A stretch of 64,000 nucleotides of DNA from Ornithinibacillus sp. 4-3 (GTDB lineage: Bacteria > Bacillota > Bacilli > Bacillales > Amphibacillaceae), in contig NZ_CP162599.1 of NCBI RefSeq assembly GCF_040958695.1, forward strand, positions 1,646,001 through 1,710,000, in the 5' to 3' direction. Both the position numbers and the translations under genes were made by a program. Under the pieces are notes generated by a model that worked only from the letters and a program-made list of their open reading frames with translations, ran no database searches and was not told the origin of the DNA. Below, piece after piece: positions 61,632-64,000 of the stretch (its first letter is position 1; each line of letters opens with the position of its first letter).

Positions 61632-62495
61632 TTATGAAGTAATTTTTTTCTTCGCAGTTGTTTTTGTAGCTGTCTTTTTCTTTACTGGTTGTTTTTTCGG
61701 TTTTGACTTAGGATTATCTTTTTTTGCACGATTAAGCGATTCTTGGAGCGCATCCATTAAATTAATTACATTATCTGGTTTAGCTTTAGATTCTCCACCA
61801 ATTTCAATTTCTTCATTATTTTTCTTCGCTTCGATTAATTCCATAAGTGCTGTACGATAATCATCTTTGTATTTTTCTGGTTCAAACTCTGTGGTCAACT
61901 GATCTATAAGCATCTTCGCAGTGTCTAATTCTTTTTTCATGACACTTTCTTTATTAGGCACATTTGGCACATCTTTAACGTTACGTACTTCATCTGGGTA
62001 ATGAATTGTTTCCACTACTATGGCATCTTTATATACTCGAATTACTGCAAGTTGTTCTTTGGAGCGAATCATCATCTTCGCAATCCCGATTTTTCCAGTA
62101 TCGGTTAAAGCCTCTCGCAATAGCGCATATGCTTTTGAACCCCCTTCGTTTGGGGATAAATAGTAGCTTTTCTCAAAATAAATAGGATCAATTTCTTGCA
62201 GTTGTACAAAATCAATGATTTCTACAGCTTTATCTTCCTGTTCCTTTTTGAGAGCTTCCAGTTCCTCATCATCTAAGATGATAAATTTATTTGCAGCATA
62301 TTCATACGCCTTAACAATATCCTCATTTTTAACTTCTTCCTCACAGTTAGGGCAAGTTTTTTCATATTTAATAGGTGTCTTACATTTCTTATGCAGCTGT
62401 CGCAATTTAATATCCTTATTCTCAGTTGCAGCGTGCATCTTAACAGGAATATTAACTAGACCAAAACTGATTGTTCCTTTCCACATTGTATGCAT
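61632..62495 (-). CDS. ku: Non-homologous end-joining protein Ku
   Basis: 287 residues, usual bacterial Ku length. Starts MHTMWKGTISFGLVNIPVKM, contains the core HKKCKTPIKYEKTCPNCEEEV with a CxxC pair, YEKSYYLSPNEGG near 130 and the bridge region KAYALLREAL, and ends in a Lys/Thr-rich tail (KSKPKKQPVKKKTATKTTAKKK) that binds DNA and aids ligase recruitment. It homodimerises around DNA ends and brings in LigD, encoded divergently 87 bases away. Start ATG after aaaaaaggaga on the minus strand. In Bacillus subtilis the pair is made in the forespore under SigG. Confidence 0.95.
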   Translation of the reverse strand: MHTMWKGTISFGLVNIPVKMHAATENKDIKLRQLHKKCKTPIKYEKTCPNCEEEVKNEDIVKAYEYAANKFIILDDEELEALKKEQEDKAVEIIDFVQLQEIDPIYFEKSYYLSPNEGGSKAYALLREALTDTGKIGIAKMMIRSKEQLAVIRVYKDAIVVETIHYPDEVRNVKDVPNVPNKESVMKKELDTAKMLIDQLTTEFEPEKYKDDYRTALMELIEAKKNNEEIEIGGESKAKPDNVINLMDALQESLNRAKKDNPKSKPKKQPVKKKTATKTTAKKKITS

Positions 62496-62516
62496 TTTCT
62501 ATCTCCTTTTTTAACT

Positions 62517-62545
62517 TATTTTGCTATTTAGTTAGTTTTTTATAC
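62517..62545 (-). promoter_or_regulatory. Candidate SigG-like promoter of ku
   Basis: On the minus strand GTATA (62541-62545) and CAAAATA (62517-62523) are separated by 17 bases; the SigG consensus is close to GHATR-18-CATWMTA. One mismatch in the -10 and a one-base-short spacer make this tentative. Confidence 0.3.
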
Positions 62546-62582
62546 AAAAAATGAGACATCCTATTAAGTAGAGGTGATACAT

Positions 62583-64000
62583 GTGGATTGGATGAAGCCA
62601 ATAGAAAGAACAGATATTCCAGAAGGTGACGAATGGATATATGAAGTAAAATATGATGGATTTTTTTGTAGATTAAAATGGTTAGATGATAAGAACATTA
62701 TTTTAATAAGCAAAAATAATCAAGATATCTCCAGTAAGTTTCCAGAGATTATTAAAGGCTGCTTGGATAATTATAGTTACTTTAAACACAAAATTCCTCT
62801 TGAATTAGATGGAGAACTTGTCATCTTGAATCATCGCTACCAAGCTAATTTTGGTCTTATACAGGCTCGTGGAAGAATGAAAAGCGTTGAGAGAATAGAA
62901 AAACGGGCAAAACAAAGACCAGCTACTTTTATGGCATTTGATATTACAGAAAAAAGCGGAAAGAGATTGCATCAACAAAATTTATCGTTTCGTAAAGTAA
63001 TTCTTCATCAACTCCTGCAGTCAATTCCTGATAATCCGATTTTAAAATATGTAGAAACCTTTACATCCATTCAAGAAATCCAGAAGGTTGTTTCTACATC
63101 TAAGAGTGAAGGCATCATTGCAAAGCGAAAAGATAGCGCTTATCAAAAGGGAAAGAACCATCATGACTGGTATAAGATTAAAAATTGGAGAGTGATTCAG
63201 GGGATATTAACAGAGTATAATCCTAGCAATGGATATTTTACTGTTAACGTATTAGATGACGAAAATTTAATAAAGATTGGCATATGCAAGCATGGGTTAT
63301 CAAAAAAATCAGTGGAAACTGTTCAAAATCTCTTTAAAGAGCAAGGTAATTTTTCTAACGGTACTTATCACTTACCCCCAGCAATAACTAGTACAATCAA
63401 TACATTAGATTTACATGGTGGGGAGTTGAGAGAACCTAATTTTAAAAGCATTAATCCAAATATTCCTTATACAGAATGTACACTGGATAAATTACAACTA
63501 GATATGGCTCAAATGCCAATAGATGTGTCCAATACCGATAAATACTTATGGTCAGATGTTTATACTAAAAAAGATCTTCTAGTCTATATCCGGGAAATAT
63601 CACCCTGGATGTTGCCATTCTTAAAACAACGTGCTTTAACAATTATCCGTTACCCAGATGGGATTAATAAAGAATCATTTTTTCAGAAAAATCTTCCTGA
63701 TTATGCACCAGACTATTTATTATCTAATGATGCTGATTTTATCGTATGTAATCAGCTAGAAAGCTTAGTTTGGTTGGCAAATCATGGTTCTATAGAGTAT
63801 CATGTACCGTTTCAACAGTTAGGGCAGACTACACCATTAGAAATTGCATTTGACCTTGACCCGCCCGATAGAGAACATTTTACACTGGCAGTAAAAGCAG
63901 CGCGATTGATAAAACAGATATTAGACGACCTAAAACTTGTATCTTATGTAAAAACGTCGGGAAACAAAGGTCTGCAAGTGCATATTCCTATTCGTAGTGG
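62583..64000 (+). CDS. ligD: ATP-dependent DNA ligase LigD, ligase-primase type (runs off right edge)
   Basis: About 472 codons are visible from GTG 62583 (gaggtgat six bases upstream; ATG 62592 is an alternative). The ligase domain comes first: nucleotidyl Lys in EVKYDGFF near 25, LELDGELV near 78, FMAFDIT near 118, EGIIAKRKDS near 178, and the OB domain DWYKIKNW onward. The polymerase/primase domain begins at about 300 (KDLLVYIREISPWMLPFLKQRALTIIRYPDGI), with FDLDPPD near 422 holding the catalytic Asp pair and SGNKGLQVHIP at the edge. This ligase-then-primase order without a phosphoesterase domain is that of Bacillus LigD. It seals breaks held by Ku. Confidence 0.95.
   Translation, partial: MDWMKPIERTDIPEGDEWIYEVKYDGFFCRLKWLDDKNIILISKNNQDISSKFPEIIKGCLDNYSYFKHKIPLELDGELVILNHRYQANFGLIQARGRMKSVERIEKRAKQRPATFMAFDITEKSGKRLHQQNLSFRKVILHQLLQSIPDNPILKYVETFTSIQEIQKVVSTSKSEGIIAKRKDSAYQKGKNHHDWYKIKNWRVIQGILTEYNPSNGYFTVNVLDDENLIKIGICKHGLSKKSVETVQNLFKEQGNFSNGTYHLPPAITSTINTLDLHGGELREPNFKSINPNIPYTECTLDKLQLDMAQMPIDVSNTDKYLWSDVYTKKDLLVYIREISPWMLPFLKQRALTIIRYPDGINKESFFQKNLPDYAPDYLLSNDADFIVCNQLESLVWLANHGSIEYHVPFQQLGQTTPLEIAFDLDPPDREHFTLAVKAARLIKQILDDLKLVSYVKTSGNKGLQVHIPIRS

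Noticed and set aside
1..64000. CRISPR arrays, rRNA or tRNA genes, prophage modules
   Set aside because: No regularly spaced repeats, no rRNA-like or cloverleaf sequences and no phage structural or integrase genes were seen by eye; a tool-based scan would be more sensitive for tRNAs.

Overview
The window is low-GC DNA whose protein families (TmrB, YkvI, UvrX/YolD, Ku plus a ligase-first LigD, a LnrJKLMN-type locus, sqhC remnant, DUF2812, DUF3221) point to an endospore-forming Bacillaceae chromosome, probably of the Oceanobacillus/Virgibacillus type. The genus is an inference from gene content, not a measurement. No rRNA, tRNA, CRISPR array or phage structural genes were seen. The DNA looks like an accessory stretch: many short one- to five-gene transcription units closed by clear intrinsic terminators, three insertion sequences (IS1380, IS21, IS1182), IS3 remnants and several decayed genes.

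Layout. 1-4.3 kb: the end of an FtsX-type ABC exporter, a second ABC-2 exporter operon behind a TetR-type operator, and a methyltransferase. 4.4-7.4 kb: a very large 7TMR hybrid kinase with two kinase modules. 7.8-13.1 kb: glnA (minus strand), pyrG and glmS, so one glutamine-making and two glutamine-using enzymes lie side by side. 13.3-25.8 kb: small stress-type proteins (DinB-like, MORN/YwqK-like, SRPBCC, DUF1569), an aldo/keto reductase with IS1380 just upstream, an SDR, remnants of a ykvI paralogue and of sqhC, a small membrane-protein gene split by IS21, and an intact ykvI. 26.5-31.7 kb: a two-component system and ABC exporter in the order of Bacillus subtilis lnrJKLMN (linearmycin resistance). 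32-36.2 kb: VOC protein, MerR/TipAS regulator with its own 19-bp-spacer promoter, lipoprotein, TmrB (tunicamycin resistance), GNAT. 36.4-38.3 kb: a two-gene cassette of unknown function (DUF6323-DUF6179). 38.9-43.9 kb: two peptide-type substrate-binding lipoproteins without permeases, flanking a DUF3221 pseudogene and a C45 acyltransferase. 44.4-48.6 kb: SDR, IS1182, agmatinase-family enzyme, SMI1/KNR4 protein. 48.8-54.3 kb: PadR-DUF2812 pair, metallo-beta-lactamase-fold protein, AraC regulator, BcrA-type ABC exporter. 54.4-57.9 kb: threonine synthase-like enzyme, DUF1801, and a chloramphenicol acetyltransferase with an intact leader-peptide attenuator. 58.3-64 kb: a CDF metal exporter whose ribosome binding site can be locked in a hairpin, a Cys/His-rich 57-residue protein, then a DNA-repair block: LexA-controlled UvrX polymerase with YolD, and divergent ku and ligD (ligD runs off the right edge).

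Themes: (i) antibiotic and envelope defence (four ABC exporters, TmrB, CAT, sensing systems); (ii) DNA repair (SOS polymerase and NHEJ); (iii) an unusually readable layer of cis-regulation (TetR, MerR, PadR-like and LexA operators, a cat attenuator, a CDF leader hairpin). The best candidates for undescribed biology are the DUF6323-DUF6179 cassette, the Cys/His-rich small protein, the RBS-locking CDF leader and the substrate-binding-protein/C45 acyltransferase neighbourhood.
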